Part shown: piece by piece, positions 23,401-38,400 of the stretch | Layout: every line of letters begins with the position of its first letter | Position numbering within the stretch: position 1 is the stretch's first letter | From: Calliphora vicina | Lineage: Eukaryota; Arthropoda; Insecta; Diptera; Calliphoridae | Length of the DNA: 64,000 nt | Direction: 5' to 3' | NCBI RefSeq assembly: GCF_958450345.1 | Contig: NC_088781.1 | Location: 25,831,857-25,895,856, forward strand | Notes under the pieces: model-generated | Told to the model about the DNA's origin: nothing | What the model saw: only the letters and a program-made list of their open reading frames with translations | Databases searched by the model: none | Position numbers and translations under genes: made by a program

Positions 23401-26400
23401 GTTGTCTATCGTTATATATGGGGTATGAGCAAAAATATTGTATAATCTTTGATAAGACTTTCATTGTAATATAACTTGTTTATTCGTGTAATATCTCATT
23501 CCTTGATAAGTTTGGAAAACATAGTTATTGAAAGGAATTCGACTGGTATTACGATGTTGTTTTACTTGCAATTGTAGTCTAAATTTTGAAAGTTATTCGT
23601 CTTCGACATTACAGTGGTTTTACGTCTGATATTTTTTTACAAATACGTAGAAATATTACTTTCGATTTTGCTAAGAAAACTCTAAATTCCAATTTGAATT
23701 CAATTGCAAAAATAAGCTGTAAAGAACCCAAACTGTCAATATCTTCAAATATTTTAACTTTGAACATTGAATCCGCCTCAGCTATTAGATTCCATGTAAA
23801 GTCAACACCATACATACATACATTAGGAGTTGACGAAATCTCAGCTGAGCTCTTAAAGTCCGACTCACATACGAGAGCTGGAATAACACTGACAATCATT
23901 CTAACATTCTCGACAATGAGCTGACTGAGGGCGTGATAATAAATATATCCAAAAAGGGCGGCCTCAAGAACCTTAACTACTGGCGCGGCATTACTCTGCT
24001 ATTAGTAACACCAACTCTAAGGCAAGAACAAGTTGGATTCAGACCCCATAAGTCCACCATTGACCACATAAACAGTCGACGTGTTATTGTTGAATAATCT
24101 GGCGCTCACCTCTGTATCTATGTTTCATAGACTTCAAGAAGGCCTTCGATAAACTAAACCACGATGTGATTTGGAGTTCATTGGCATGTAGGAGAATACC
24201 TTATAAAAAGCTTATACCTTAATTCCTCTAGTTGTATAAAACATGGCAAATTGCTGAGTGAAACTGTAAGAGTTGGTATAGGTGTTCGACAGGGATGTGT
24301 CCTGTCACCATTTCTATTTAATATAGTTCAGGACGCGATCCTTTGAAGAACCTTCCATAACGGCATGGGGATATTGTGGGTGACGATATTTGTCTACTGG
24401 CTTACAGCTATCCAGATATCACGGCGAACTTATGAAGCATAATGCTGGCAGCGGAATCAGCAAGTTTGAAAGTAAATGTCATGAAGACAAAAACTTTATG
24501 TATTAATGCAACCTTCCGGAACTGATTTGCAATTGATGCAAGCGAAATAGGAGATGTCAGCTAATTCAGCTATCTTGTGAGCATTATATCTACATACTCG
24601 GGATCGGGTGAGGACATCGATAATCGCTTGCAGAAGGCAAACATTTGGCCGCCTAAAAGCTATTTGAAAATCACCCTCTGTATCTCTGCGTACGAAAATT
24701 GCAATCAGCAATGCCAATGTAAAATTATCCTTCGTACGGCTGCGAAACTTGGAACGCTGCCACTCGTGATATACGAAAAATGAAAGTATTCGTGAACCGC
24801 TGTCTTCGCAAGATCCTACGTGTATTCTGGCCGTGAACCATATCTAATCATACGCTCTGGGAAAAATTAGGCCAACAAATCACTTGAAATAAGGAGATGA
24901 AAATGGCGTTGGATCGACCACACCGTTAGAAGGCAGACAGACTAACGATAACACTAGAACTGTCATAGACTGGAACCCGCAAGGTGTTCAAACATTTTAT
25001 TGAGGCCGTATGTCAAAAAAAATGTTAAACAAAATAAAAATTTTTTTACATTTTTTTTCCGAAATCAAAAATTTTTTGACTTTTGGTTGTTTAGTGGGAT
25101 GCGAGTTCGATATCTATCAAAATAAATGTTTTGTAACTCAAAACATAAAATTTTTGACTTTTTTTGCAAAATCAAAAACTTTGTTGACTTTTTTTTCAAA
25201 ATGGACCCATTGTCAATTTTTCTTTTTGCTCAAAAGAAAGCTTAGGTCATTTCATTGAAGACCTATTTGGTCTTGGACATGTTTGGCCAAAATGTCAAAT
25301 TTTGAACCCGTCTAACTCAGGGAGTTCTTGACCGATCTAGTTGAAAAATTGTGTCTGAATTACTATCCAATAGGTCTAATCTTGGTGCAATTATTTCGGA
25401 ACGGGTCAAAATCAGAAAATTGGGAATTTTGCATATCCGAGGAGCACTTGGAGGATAGATGAAATCATGGACCTATATTGCCCATTTTCAATATCAAACA
25501 AAACTTATCAACAGACAGCATTTTAGACCCTATCGTGTCTTCAACAGACAGACGGACGGACATAGCTAGATCATCTTAGAATCTTATGAGGATTCATGGG
25601 TCTGTGAAAAATATTTTGATGTATTACAAACGGAATGACAAAATCAGTAAGCCAGGAAGATTGAAATAAAAAGTCTGAAGCGTGGTGTGTAACTTGTAAC
25701 TTAAAAAGTGCAAGGTTTGTCGCATAAACGCGAGTTATGTACTTCCACTTGAGAGTATTTTTCATATACACTTTCCTCATCGTCAATAGCTTTTACAACA
25801 GTTATTATATTAGACATGGATCCGATCATACTGTACCCTATTAGTAGTTTCTGTTAGAAGCCTAATCGAATTCGTTGAGCCAATTAGGTCAATGAAATTC
25901 TAGATATCCTACAATTGTCAAACATGGACCAACTGTGTTCCGTCTTCCTGAGTACCCCTTTAATATTCTTTGTACACAATTTTTATTAAACTATTAACAT
26001 ATTTTTAGAGTTTGTTCTTTAGAATACGAAATTACATTTTCTCCTGTCCTGTTCTATTCATTTTTATGAATACAGTTTTACCTAAATGATGCATGTCAAA
26101 ATTTTTTTTATGTCTTTCCTAATAAAATGTATACAAATATATGTAAATAAATGTTCACTGTGTGCTCACAAATGTTTTAAGTGTGATTTCTACCATAAAG
26201 TATTATTTTCTGTTTTAAAGGTGGATTTTACAGCATGCCGCTACATGTTCACAGGACTTAGACTCCGACCATGTAATAAAATATATATAAATAATATACA
26301 CAGACACTTACATGTAATATGAAACCTGCAGTGCTTGAATTTAGTTTCGCTTTAATGAATGTATTGGTCACTCAAAAATCACAACTAGATACTCAATAAC

Positions 26401-29400
26401 CTTCTTAGCGGGCTTTGAACTGTCATATTTGATACATATATACACACAGCCTCAGAAGTGAGTATACACCAGTGAATTTTTTGATTTTTTTTAAGATCAT
26501 TAAAATCATTATATTCCAACTTAAATCTTTTTTTTTCAGAACCGAATCTATTATTCAACTCAATCTCCATCAAACCGAAACTTTTAAATTTTAATCGATG
26601 GATAGATTTTAGAGTTTTCTTTATCTTAAAAAAAATCAAATAATTTTTGGTGTTTACTCACTTTAGAGGCTCACTGTATATGTAATTTAGCATAGTTATA
26701 TACTAACGATTCTTTCCATTAACTTCCACTAGAGATTACAAGATATTACAATCAAAGTAAGTACATCTCAGTATTGATAATTGCTACCTTTAAAACTGCT
26801 GGGCTCTTACATACATTAAAAAACAGCGAGACATCACATTACATCAACACAATAAAACATGAAGGTTTTGAAAGGTGAAACAAAATAAAATACGTTGTGA
26901 AAAAAAGGATTTGTTTTTTTTAAGGATGGCACTAAATAAATTTTAAAACATGTAAACTTAAGTTTATTTTAAAAATTCATGACACCTTCTTTATATTAAA
27001 TGGCATTTTGATATTCTTTTTTTATATTATTCATCTTTATTGTTGCTGAGCTTTGCTTGTTTTGGGACAGGGATGTGCAATGAAAATAAGTAATTGTGCA
27101 AAATGAAATTTTGAAGTTATACGTTTTTGAAAATTATAAAGTGTCCCTAATGTACTTTTTTGAACATTTAACATGACAGTGCAATGTTTTAAAGCAGAGA
27201 GTTAAAATAAAGACCCATTGCATATTCAAAAGTAACAGGGTGATTTCAAATTTACGCAACAATTTAAATATTAAATTTATTTAAATACAGACGCTTCATA
27301 ATATCTAAGAATAAGTTGGTAAGGCCGTTGATGTTAATTCTAACAGCGCCTATGATCAACTAAACTAACTGCAACCGCTGCCACTACTTATATACAGCGC
27401 CATCTTCCTTCCAGCATCATCATGAATTATCTTAACGGACAAAACTAGAATGTCCTATTTCTAGAGCTATTAGCAGCTTCAATGTCAATGTTGCCATACT
27501 TACAAATAATGTTAATAACTGAGTGTTATTAACTGAGATAAACAACAAAGTTTTTATTTTTCTTCGAAAATGAAGAATTTTGTACCAACAAAGAGTCATA
27601 TGCGGGAAGTTTAGCTTTATTTCTATCATTTGAAAAAATGTGCCGCTGAAGCACACCGATTGCTCACCAAAGCTCATGGTGAATGTGTTCCATCGGTTTT
27701 TACGTGCGAGAAATGGTATGTGTGGTTCAGATGTGGTGATTTTGACACGCAAGACAAAGGTTGCCCAGGCCAGCCAAAAAAGTTTGAAGGCATTACTCCA
27801 TGAAGATTGTTGTAAAACTCAACAAGAGCTTGCAAATCATTGGGAGCTACTCAAGCAGCAATTTCAAAATGTTTGCAAGCAGCAGCATTCATTTAAATGC
27901 AGGGAAATTGGAATAGCGAATTGAGTCCTTGATACACGATTTTGTGCTGCTGAAATATGGCCAGACCATCACAGAGAACCTGTACCGAACGCAACTGATT
28001 CGAAGTGAGCATTGGACAAAAAAGGTCTAAAATATGCTGCCAGGCATGAAACCGTAATATTCCATCATGATATCGCTCGACCACATGCTGCAATACCGGT
28101 TAAAAAGTATTTAGAATGAAGTGGTTGGTAAGTTTTTGCTTCACCCGCTTTATAAACCAGACGTTGCCCCTTCCGAATACTATTTGTTTCGATCGATGCA
28201 GAATGCTCTCTCTGGGATTCGCTTCACTTTGAAACAGATTCGTGGCTTGATTCGTTCTTGGCCTCAAAAGAGGAGCAATTCTTTTGGATCGGAAACCATA
28301 TGTTGCCAGAATAAATTTACTTTGAATAAATTTATATTTGGGGGATTCAAACGGTCTGCTATTAGGTCGTATTGTCATAATGTCCTAAAATGTTTTTTTA
28401 GTTTAAACAATTTTTTGTTGGGTTTTAAAAAAAAGTCATAAACTAATAAGACTTTTTGAACTATGTTTATTGGTTTGTCATAAAATAAAACTTTTTTTGT
28501 TTGCAGCACATCAAGAATTTGTTTAAACTAAAAAAATATTTTACTACATTATGACAATACGACCTAATAGCAGACCGTTTGAATCCCCCAATTGTAAAAA
28601 TATTTCAAAATAAAACCTAAAAATGTTTTTATTTCTGTAGAAAATTTTGAGTAAAACAGTATTTTTTTCAGAAAATAGATAATTTGTAACACAAAACTGC
28701 GCTAATATGAAAATAAATTTTAATGAAAATTTTTAGTATTCTCAGTATGAAAAAAGTACTATTTGAATATTATTTTGATACGGAAAAATGTTTAATTTTC
28801 ATACCTATCACACACGCTCTTCCAAAAAGGAAGAGAGTAAAAATAGAGAGCGATTTAGTTTTTATAGCTGAAAATAGGTAGTATGTAATTTCTAACACGA
28901 GTTATTTCGGTATCCAAAATTATCAAAAAGGTATAAATGTTCTTCAACCTTTGAAACCATCTAGAATGAAATATTTATTGAAAAGGTTAAATTCTAGTTT
29001 ACTATGTTTCCGATTTTATATTAATAGGAATTTTAAAGTCTTGAAGTTACGTGAGTACAAAGCCCGAATATAATGAGAGAAGCACTGTGCAAATTATGAG
29101 TAAACTAGTCCTTTCTATCAATGACTTTTATTTGGAGTCTATCTTCCTTCTTTTCTTTAAACAGATAGGTCCCTGGGCAAATACGACAAATGGGATGTAT
29201 AAGGAAATGGATGTTAGATATTTCAATGTCTCACTACTTCTTCTAAGTATGAAATGTTATCACAAAAGGTAAACGTATTCCGAAATGCACAAAATCAACT
29301 AGAATAAAATATTGGTTTGAAAAGTTCTTCACCTAGTTTACTGAGTTTCATGTACTAATACGAATTTGAAAGTCCTTGGCTTTCGTGAGTACTTGGTACT

Positions 29401-32400
29401 TAACTGGTTTAAATTGTATGAAATTATGTCCCAAATTGTAGCAACCCTACAAATGTTTGCTGATTAAATGGAGGTACTGGTACCAGTATGTTTTAACTAA
29501 GAGAGTGTAACTAAGTGTGTGTAAGAAGGTGTTTTTAATTTATATAAAAAACAACCTGGAATAAATGAGGTGATGTACACAATCACATATTATATATTTA
29601 GATGTATCCAAGAGAGTACACATGTGTAACTATATGCAAAATATATAAAGGGACGTTGTATTTTTTTTATCATTTTAAGACATAAAGAAATGTGTGCATA
29701 TATACGAGGGTAAATTGAAAATTTCTTGCAAAGTGTAAAAGTTTTTACTGACAAGTATCACCTGTCAAACATTTTAGTTTTATATTTTCGAACATGTTTA
29801 TTGAAACATCTTTTGAAAATTTGTTTTCCTATATTGTTTCTAAAGAAATTTTTATTTCTACTTCGTACTTACATACCCTCCCCCTTTCACATACATATTT
29901 TACAACATTTGACACTGTGTTGTGTTGTGTGCTGTAGCATTTTCATAAAAATTTAACCCGGAAAATGTAGGGACCAATTTGTTAAAAGGCAACTGAATTT
30001 AATGGATTTTACTTGTTGACTAAATATTAATATTTAAATGAACCAAAAATACCAAAAAAAAAAATGAAAACACAACAACTACATGTATTACAAAAAACAG
30101 AAAAAAGGATTTAAATTGGCTGCTTGTTTTGGTAGCGTGACGATGGCTCCCTGCCAACAACATTATTTGTTAAATGACATTTAAATGGATGTATTTTATT
30201 AATTAATTTTTGTTTACAATGTTCGAAAACAGTTGGTAGATGTAAGCATACATATGTTTATTTTTCCATATAGTGTATTTAAATACATATAAATATGAGT
30301 ATGAGGGTTTGAATATAAAGGAATAATTAAAATTGTTTCACATTTTAAAAGTTATGGAATATTTTTAGGTTTTTGTACCAGCGTAGGGGTATACTTATGT
30401 GTATATAAGTTTAATTTTGTCATTTTATTTGTACTTTCAACAGTATCCTATCGTACAGTGCACAAGACTATAGACTATTCTATAGTAAATACTATTGACT
30501 ATTCTATTACCAAGACTATTGACTATTCTATTACCAAGACTGTTGACTACTCTACAGTCAAGATTACAGACTATTCTATAGTCAAAACTATTGCCTATTC
30601 TATAGTCTAGACAATTGAGTATTCTATAGTAAAGACTATTTCCTATTCTACAGCCAATTTAGTATTCTATAGTCAAGACAATTGAGTATTCTATAGTCAA
30701 GACATTTGAGTATTCTATAGTCAAGACTATTGACTATTCTATAGTCAAGACTATTGACTATTCTATAGTCAAGACTATTGACTATTCTATAGTCAAGACT
30801 ATTGACTATTCTATAGTCAAGACTATTGACTATTCTATAGTCAAGACTATTGACTATTCTATAGTCAAGACTATTGACTATTCTATAGTCAAGACTATTG
30901 AATATTCTATAGTCAAGACTATTGAATATTCTATAGTCAAGACTAAAGACTACGGACTATTCTATAGTCAAGACTATTGACTATTCTATAGTCAAGACTA
31001 TTGACTATTCTATAGTCAAGACTATTGACTATTCTATAGTCAAGACTATTGACTATTCTATAGTCAAGACTATTGACTATTCTATAGTCAAGACTATTGA
31101 CTATTCTATAGTCAAGACTATTGACTATTCTATAGTCAAGACTATTGACTATTCTATAGTCAAGACTATTGACTATTCTATAGTCAAGACTATTGAATAT
31201 TCTATAGTCAAGACTAAAGACTACGGACTATTCTATAGTCAAGACTATTGACTATTCTATAGTCAAGACTAAAGACTACGGACTATTCTATAGTCAAGAC
31301 TACGGACTATTCTATAGTCAAGACTATTGACTATTCTATAGTCAAGACTAATGACTATTCTATAGTCAAGACTATTGACTATTCTATAGTCAAGACTATT
31401 GACTATTCTATAGTCAAGACTATTGACTATTCTATAGTCAAGAATATTAACTATTCTATAGTCAAGAATATTGACTATTCTATAGTCAAGACATTTGACT
31501 ATTCTATAGTACAGACTACGGATTGTTCTATAGTCGAGACAATTGACTATTCTATAGTCAAGATAATTGACTATTCTATAGTCAAGACTATTGAATATTC
31601 TATAGTCAAGACTATTGACTATTCTATAGTCAAGACTATTGACTATTCTATAGTCAAGAATATTGACTATTCTATAGTTAAGACTATTGACTATTCTATA
31701 GTCAAGAATATGGACTGATTAGTAATATTATTTTCAGAAATTGCTGTACTCACCTCCAAATACATTATAGCACATCCAATTAGAGTAATTAACAAAAATA
31801 TAGGACTAGCCACTTTGAAGACTTTAACCCGCCGATGATGGAACAAATAGCCAGCCAAAATACAGCAACCAAGAGCACAGCCCACCGAAATGGTAAGAAG
31901 AGATATTCTGCAAAGAAAATATAAAGAAAATAATTCATTATAATAAAAATTTCAAAGAAGTATTACTAGTTTGTAGTACAACCCACCTAAATGGCCAATT
32001 ATAATCAGCCAAACAAGGCTCCGGTCCAGTACAACTGTCACAACCCGGTGCACACTGTAGACAAATGAAAACTTCTGCATAATAATTGCTGATATTATCC
32101 TGATGTTCCTTCCAGGCTATCTCCATAATGGTGCCATTAAAACCATCCGGATGGCGTATGGAATAAAAGCCACGTCTGCACAAGCATTGGTAGGCGCCAC
32201 GTGACCAGGTGTTGGGTGTAGCCAGAATTTTACTGGTGGTTATTGTCGGTGAATCGGAGGTGGGTAAGCGGTAATCGCACTGGAAGAAAAGGGAAGAAAT
32301 TGGGGATTAATAAGCTACTGCAAAAGGTGGGGAAAATAATTTATAGCTTGAAGGAAAGCAAAACGGAAATATGTACTCGTACTTACGAAAATAATTTATT

Positions 32401-35400
32401 AAAAAACCAAGTTTGATTCATAACTGACAATATTTTTTAACAGTCAAAGCTGTTGACTATATATAATCAAGGATGTTGAATATTCTATAGTCAATACTAT
32501 TGACTATTCTATAGTCAAGATTATTAACAATACTATAGTCAGGACTATTGACTATTCTATAGTCAAACTATTGACTATTCTATAGTCAAACTATTGACTA
32601 TTCTATAGTCAAACTATTGACTATTCTATAGTCAAACTATTGACTATTCTATAGTCAAACTATTGACTATTCTATAGTCAAACTATTGACTATTCTATAG
32701 TCAAACTATTGAATATACTATAGTCAAACTATTGACTGTTCTATAGTCAAGACTATTGACTATTCTATAGTCAAGACTATTGACTTATATATAGTCAATA
32801 CTATGGCTCTTCTATAGTCAAAACTATTGACTATTCTTTAGTCAAACTGTTGACTATTATTTAGTCAAACTATTGACTATTCTTTAGTCAAACTATTGAC
32901 TATTCTTTAGTCAAATTATTGACTATTCTATGGTCAAACTATTGACTATTCTATAGTCAATGACTATTCTATAGTCAAGACTATTGACTATTCTATAGTC
33001 AAGACTATTGGCTATTCTATAGGCAAACTATTGACTTATATATAGTCAAGACTATTGGCTCTTCTATAGTCAAGACTATTGACTATTTTTTAGTCAAACT
33101 CTTGACTATTCTATGGTCAAACTATTGAATATTCTATAGTCAATACTATTGACTATTCTATAGTCAAGACTATTGGCTCTTCTATAGTCAACACTATTGA
33201 CTATTCTTTAGTCAAGACTTTTGACTATTATTTAGTCAAACTATTGACTATTCTATAGTCAAACTATTGAGTATTCTATAGTCAAACTATTGACTATTCT
33301 ATAGTCGAGACTATTGGCTTTTCTATAGTCAAGACTACTGGCACTTCTCAAACTATTGACTATTCTATAGTCAAGACAATTGACTATTCTGTAGTCAAGA
33401 CAATTGACTATTCTATAGTCAAGACAATTGACTATTCTATAGTCAAGACAATTGACTATTCTATAGTCAAGGAAATAGACTATTTTATAGTCAAGACAAT
33501 TGTGTATTCTGTAGTCAAACCACTTTATAATTATGGAGAAGTTGTTTGGCATCATTAGTTCATGTTTAATAAATTGTCAATTATGAGGTGTCATCAGATG
33601 ACCAACTATATGTTTTTTTTACTTAACTACATCCTCCTCTATCTCCTCAACCATTTGTTAAATCCAATTTTCTTAATAGACTTTTAATGACTTCCTTATT
33701 ACTATTCATAAACCATTATAACCATAACCAGCTTAAAGTAACAAAGAAAAAAAAAACAACAATAAAACTACTCACCACCATTGTATCACGATGACATTTG
33801 TGCGATTTATGAAAAGCTTGTATATCGTTAATATATTCACTCGTTTGCGTATCGACCAAATGCAAACGTCGCGTTTGTATTTGCTGATAATTGAATCGAT
33901 ACGCTACCGGTGCTTCGCATTGATTGACACGCAAACCCGTTACATCAATATCGATACTTATGAAACCGCGCAGTCCATGACGACCATTCGGTGGTATTGC
34001 AATGCTGTATGATAATATCCATTTGCTGAGCGAACACGAAAAGTATGGAAATGTCCACCAGCCTTTATAGTAGATATTCGGTGGGCTGGGTGCAAATTTC
34101 GGTGAACGTAATGTGGGCGAAGAGCTTTCGTCGGCGAACCTAATGATGATGAAGAGAAGAGGACAGGAAAGAAAATAATTAAGGCTATTTGATAAAGTTA
34201 AATTTGTATGTATGAATTTTATTTGTTGTTAAGTCCAATGTAAGAATGTATAAAAGAAGTTTAATTTGCTGTTAATTTGAATAAGTAATGTATAGTGCGT
34301 ATGATTAATATTTATTTCAATGTATGAATTAAATATCAATCATACGTCTGGGGGTTAAGGAATTTAATAACAGTTTTTTTGTAGATTTTAAGAAGGAAAT
34401 GGATATTCTTTTGAGACTCTAAACAGTTTAGGATAAATTTTGGAACTTTGGGGAAAGCAAACTTAATTTAGGACGTCTATCTTTCCGGCTGTCATGGTTG
34501 AAATAACAACTTACAGACGGACTTACGGTACTAAATGTTGCTCATATTTGTCAGATATGTTTTCAATAGTTACTCGTTTGAAAATCAATAAATCTTCTTA
34601 TGTAAACCAGCATTTCTTTTCCCCAAAATGTCTTTACGAAATTTAATTTCTAAAACAATATTTTTTGTATTTCCCTTGTATAGTTTTGTTAATAAGGTAT
34701 AATCTTCCTTCTTTATGATCTCTCCCACAAACCTAAACTAAAAAATTTAATAGTAATGTTTCTTTTACATCTCATCCAGTGTAAACTTTTCCTTCTTGCG
34801 GTTCTTGCAAGTGTTTATCAAAGAAACACATAAACTTCCAACTTTAAAAGCTCTAGCAAAATAAGGGTATCATGGTCATATCAAACTATAATGTTTAACA
34901 ATTTAAAACTAATTGTTTTAAGCTCCTTGCTTTAAGAAATTTAACAAAACTATATACAACAAAAAAATGCAAGGAAAAAACAACTGCTAAAACTTGTAAA
35001 TAAGTATGGGAATAAAAAAAAACTTTTTTTCTTGGTCATTATTTATACACAACAAATTTCGCCCAAAAAAAAAAAACTTTGAAATATAATTCATTGTTTT
35101 ACACAAACTTTAACATACTCATACAAAAAAAAACGAAATGAGCAAAACTGAACAGCTAGCAGTAGACAAGGCTAAATAAAACATCGTCGTACAAGGCAAG
35201 AAAGTTTGCCAAAAAGAAATAAATACATTATTTTATGTATCTACTAATGTAAAACTATACAAACAACATTTTTTGAAGGAACTCGAACTATAAATGATAT
35301 AAATGTTAAAGAAAGAAACTTTAAAAATTATAAAAAATTTCAAAAAAAGAACTTGAAAAATAAAGAATATAATAATTTGACTTTAAACGTGCCAGTGTGG

Positions 35401-38400
35401 TTGTAGCAATATTTTGAAGGAAAATGAAAATTTGTTAAGAATATGGCAAGAAACAAAATATCATTCATTGTTAGGGAAACTACGTTTAAAGTTTTTCAAT
35501 TATGATAGTTTGTTGGGTAGTACTTTGTAGTCTGCTTCCGTTATATGTTAAACGACTAACAGTGGGCCGTACAGGAAAATATGAATCTTTAAACGACAGA
35601 TTGTATAACCTAAGATTTCCTCTAATCTTGCAACCTAAGCTGTAAACATTTTTTTTACCTCATTTGTAAAGGTGAATTTTCAACATATTACACAAATATT
35701 ATAGGTGATACAAAAATATATTTGTTATTGCAGTTTTCCGTTTGTAATTTCTACATTTTTCATTTGCGACCCACAAAGTATATATATTCTGGAGCGTTAT
35801 AGATAGCGAAGTCGATATAGCCATGTCCGTAGCCCCCAAATAACTTACATACATGATTCAAATATCAATATATCGGGAATTCTCCCGGCTCGGTTGCTAT
35901 TTAAAATCAAGAAAATCGGCCCACAAATGACTGAGGTATAAGGAAAATACCGGGATAACCTCGATTTTTGGCCTATTTTTGATTTATATCTGGATTACTA
36001 AGTCATTAATATTGACAATATGGATATCTAATGATAGATATTTCAAAGTCCATTGCAACGATGTATATAAGGCTATAGTAAGTTGGACCTACAATGGGTC
36101 AAAATAGGGAAACAAATTTTTTAACCCACATTTTTTCACCAAAAAATTTTTTTGTCTTAAATTTTTTTTTCAATAATTTAAAAAAAAATTTAAATATTTA
36201 AAAAAAAATTTTAAATATTTAAAAAAAAAATTTGGAAAAACTTTTTTAAAATAAATTAAAAAAAATTTCGAAAATAAAAAAAAATTTATTTGAAAGTATA
36301 ATAATGATAACACTATGCAACAAATGAAGACTTTGGGTAGTAAAACCCTATACTCAGTTTGTCCATTTTGGTGACCGATTTTTTTATGGGCCCCCAAAGT
36401 TTCTGAAAATCAGTGGGGCCTCTAAAAAAGGTGTCATCAGTTTTTGGTTAAACGCTAATTCAGAGTTTGTGATACGGCTTAACTATATATGGCAATAATA
36501 TAGCTAAGAGTCCGTCAAATAAATTTTGTTAAAATTTTTTTCCAAAAGAAAGCTTTTTCGTGCACTTTTGTTGAAAAATAATAGGAAGAAAATTTTTTCT
36601 TTTACTTTTTTGAGAATAACTTCCAGGGACTCCTAATTTTTCAATAACAATATTTTGCAAAGTTGTAGCTACGGTAAATCTGAATAACTCTTGTGAACAT
36701 ATCAATGCAATCCGAACATATCTAGGCATTCTAAATAGCTGTCAAAAATCACTTTGTAGCATAAAAATTTTATTTTTTTACTATTTTTTGACTCTAAAAC
36801 AAAAATTTTTTGTTAAAAATTTATGTTCGAGTGTATACTTCTCTATTGTGCTTTAATAACGAAGAATGGGCAAATCATTATCGGTATGATCCGGGCGCAT
36901 CACTTTGTCCAATCTTGATCACGCAAGACCGGCTTGATGCAAGATATGAAAAAACATTAAAATTATAAATATAAGCTTTTTATATAAGTTTTTGATATCG
37001 GTTGACTTGATAAGGTACTTGTAGATTGACATTTTAGTGTAATGAATTAATTTTGTGTTTTTTCGGACGTATTTTACCTTAAAAACTAACAATATTATAA
37101 AATGGTGATTTTCCATCAAGAAAAATAAAAACTTTGATTTATGAACAATTTGAATTTGGAAGTAATATAGATCTAAATGTTCTTAAGTCAATGGCATCAC
37201 TAATGTTGCCATTCTTTGTTTTCAAACATCGAAATTCCTAAAACGGGGAAAATGTGTTCCAAAAACTGAGTTTTTTTTAGAAAATAGCCCACTTTGACGT
37301 TATATACAGTATGATAGTAAAAACGTTTTGTATGTATATAAACAACATACAGGGCTATACAAATATGTCGTTTTTAGAATTTTTTACTCAAACCTAAAAT
37401 TTTGTTTCAAAATTGGCCAAGTTTGGATAGGTCTGGGGGGTACAATGTTCGCTTAAGTTACTCAAATTTTACTTTATACGTTTTTGCGTTAAGTTCTCTT
37501 TCCAAATCATAAAAAATGTATATAGCCACGAAGAAAATTAGTTTTTTATAAAAGAAAAAATATGGGGACTTTTTTGTAAAAAACTTAAAAAACACACGCA
37601 TACAAAGTTGAAATATATAAAAAGAAGCTTCAACTTTGGATGCGTGTAACTTTTTATAGGGACGAAATAATTGTTATCAGATTTGTTTTATTTTCTTTAG
37701 AATTTTATCGCAAATATACGTCATATATAAAAAACAAATTTCGACCTTTCGTAGGCCCATCATATATAAAAAACAAAAAAAGATCGAGCAAAATTTAAAA
37801 AAAAATTAAACCTAAATATCTCTTGAACTATAAGAGATAACCTACAGATAAAAGCATATTTTTGTAGACCTTATCAAGGCCTATCTATATTTTTAATTTC
37901 AGCTCGGATCACAAATGGCTTTTTGGCGATTTTTTTTTTAAATGTGTGACATTGAGGGTCCACTCACTGATCCCCATTCCGAACACTTCAGCCGATTAGA
38001 TAATACAGCACAACATAGAAGTGTGGACATGATCATACTATTGTAACAAAAAATCTTTGTTTTAGAGTCAAAAAATAGTAAAAACGAAAATTGTTAAGCT
38101 ACAAAGTAGTCTTTATGTGCTATTTGGAGTGACTAGACACGTTCAGAATGCTTTGATATGTTCTCAAGAGTTGTTCAACTTTACCGTAGCTACAACTTTG
38201 CTAAATATTGTTAGTGAAAAATTAGGAGACCCTGGAATTTATTCTAAAAAAAGTAAAAACTATTTTTTTCTTCCTATATTTTTTCAACATAAGTGCACGA
38301 AAAAGCTTTCTTTTGGAAAAAAATGTTAACAGAATTTATTTGGCGGACTCTTAGCTATATTATTGCCATATATAGTTAAGCCGTATCACAAAGTCTGAAT

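Larger units (their letters stand above)
23088..31753. other. Receptor intron 6, 8.7 kb
   Basis: Holds a decayed RTE-like LINE (23830-24985), a decayed mariner (27560-28335), a foldback MITE (28340-28589) and a minisatellite array (30465-31712). The rest, for example 25,800-27,400 and 28,600-30,400, is AT-rich with no exon or family I recognise. Confidence 0.7.

Noticed and set aside
27432..27752. 106-codon minus frame, similar to a minus frame at 59589-59831
   Set aside because: Antisense of the two decayed mariners; the similarity is explained by shared transposase DNA.
30465..33525. Regular repeats that could suggest a CRISPR array
   Set aside because: Units are contiguous with no spacers, and the genome is eukaryotic; this is a minisatellite.
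33259..33555. 98-codon minus-strand frame reading LDYRIVN repeats
   Set aside because: It is the 23/24-bp minisatellite translated in a frame that happens to stay open; no splice or start evidence.
36529..36729. 66-codon minus frame and its relative at 38117-38329 (plus) with similar peptides
   Set aside because: They lie in the two inverted arms of one element, so similarity comes from the arms; no start context, domain or length typical of a protein.
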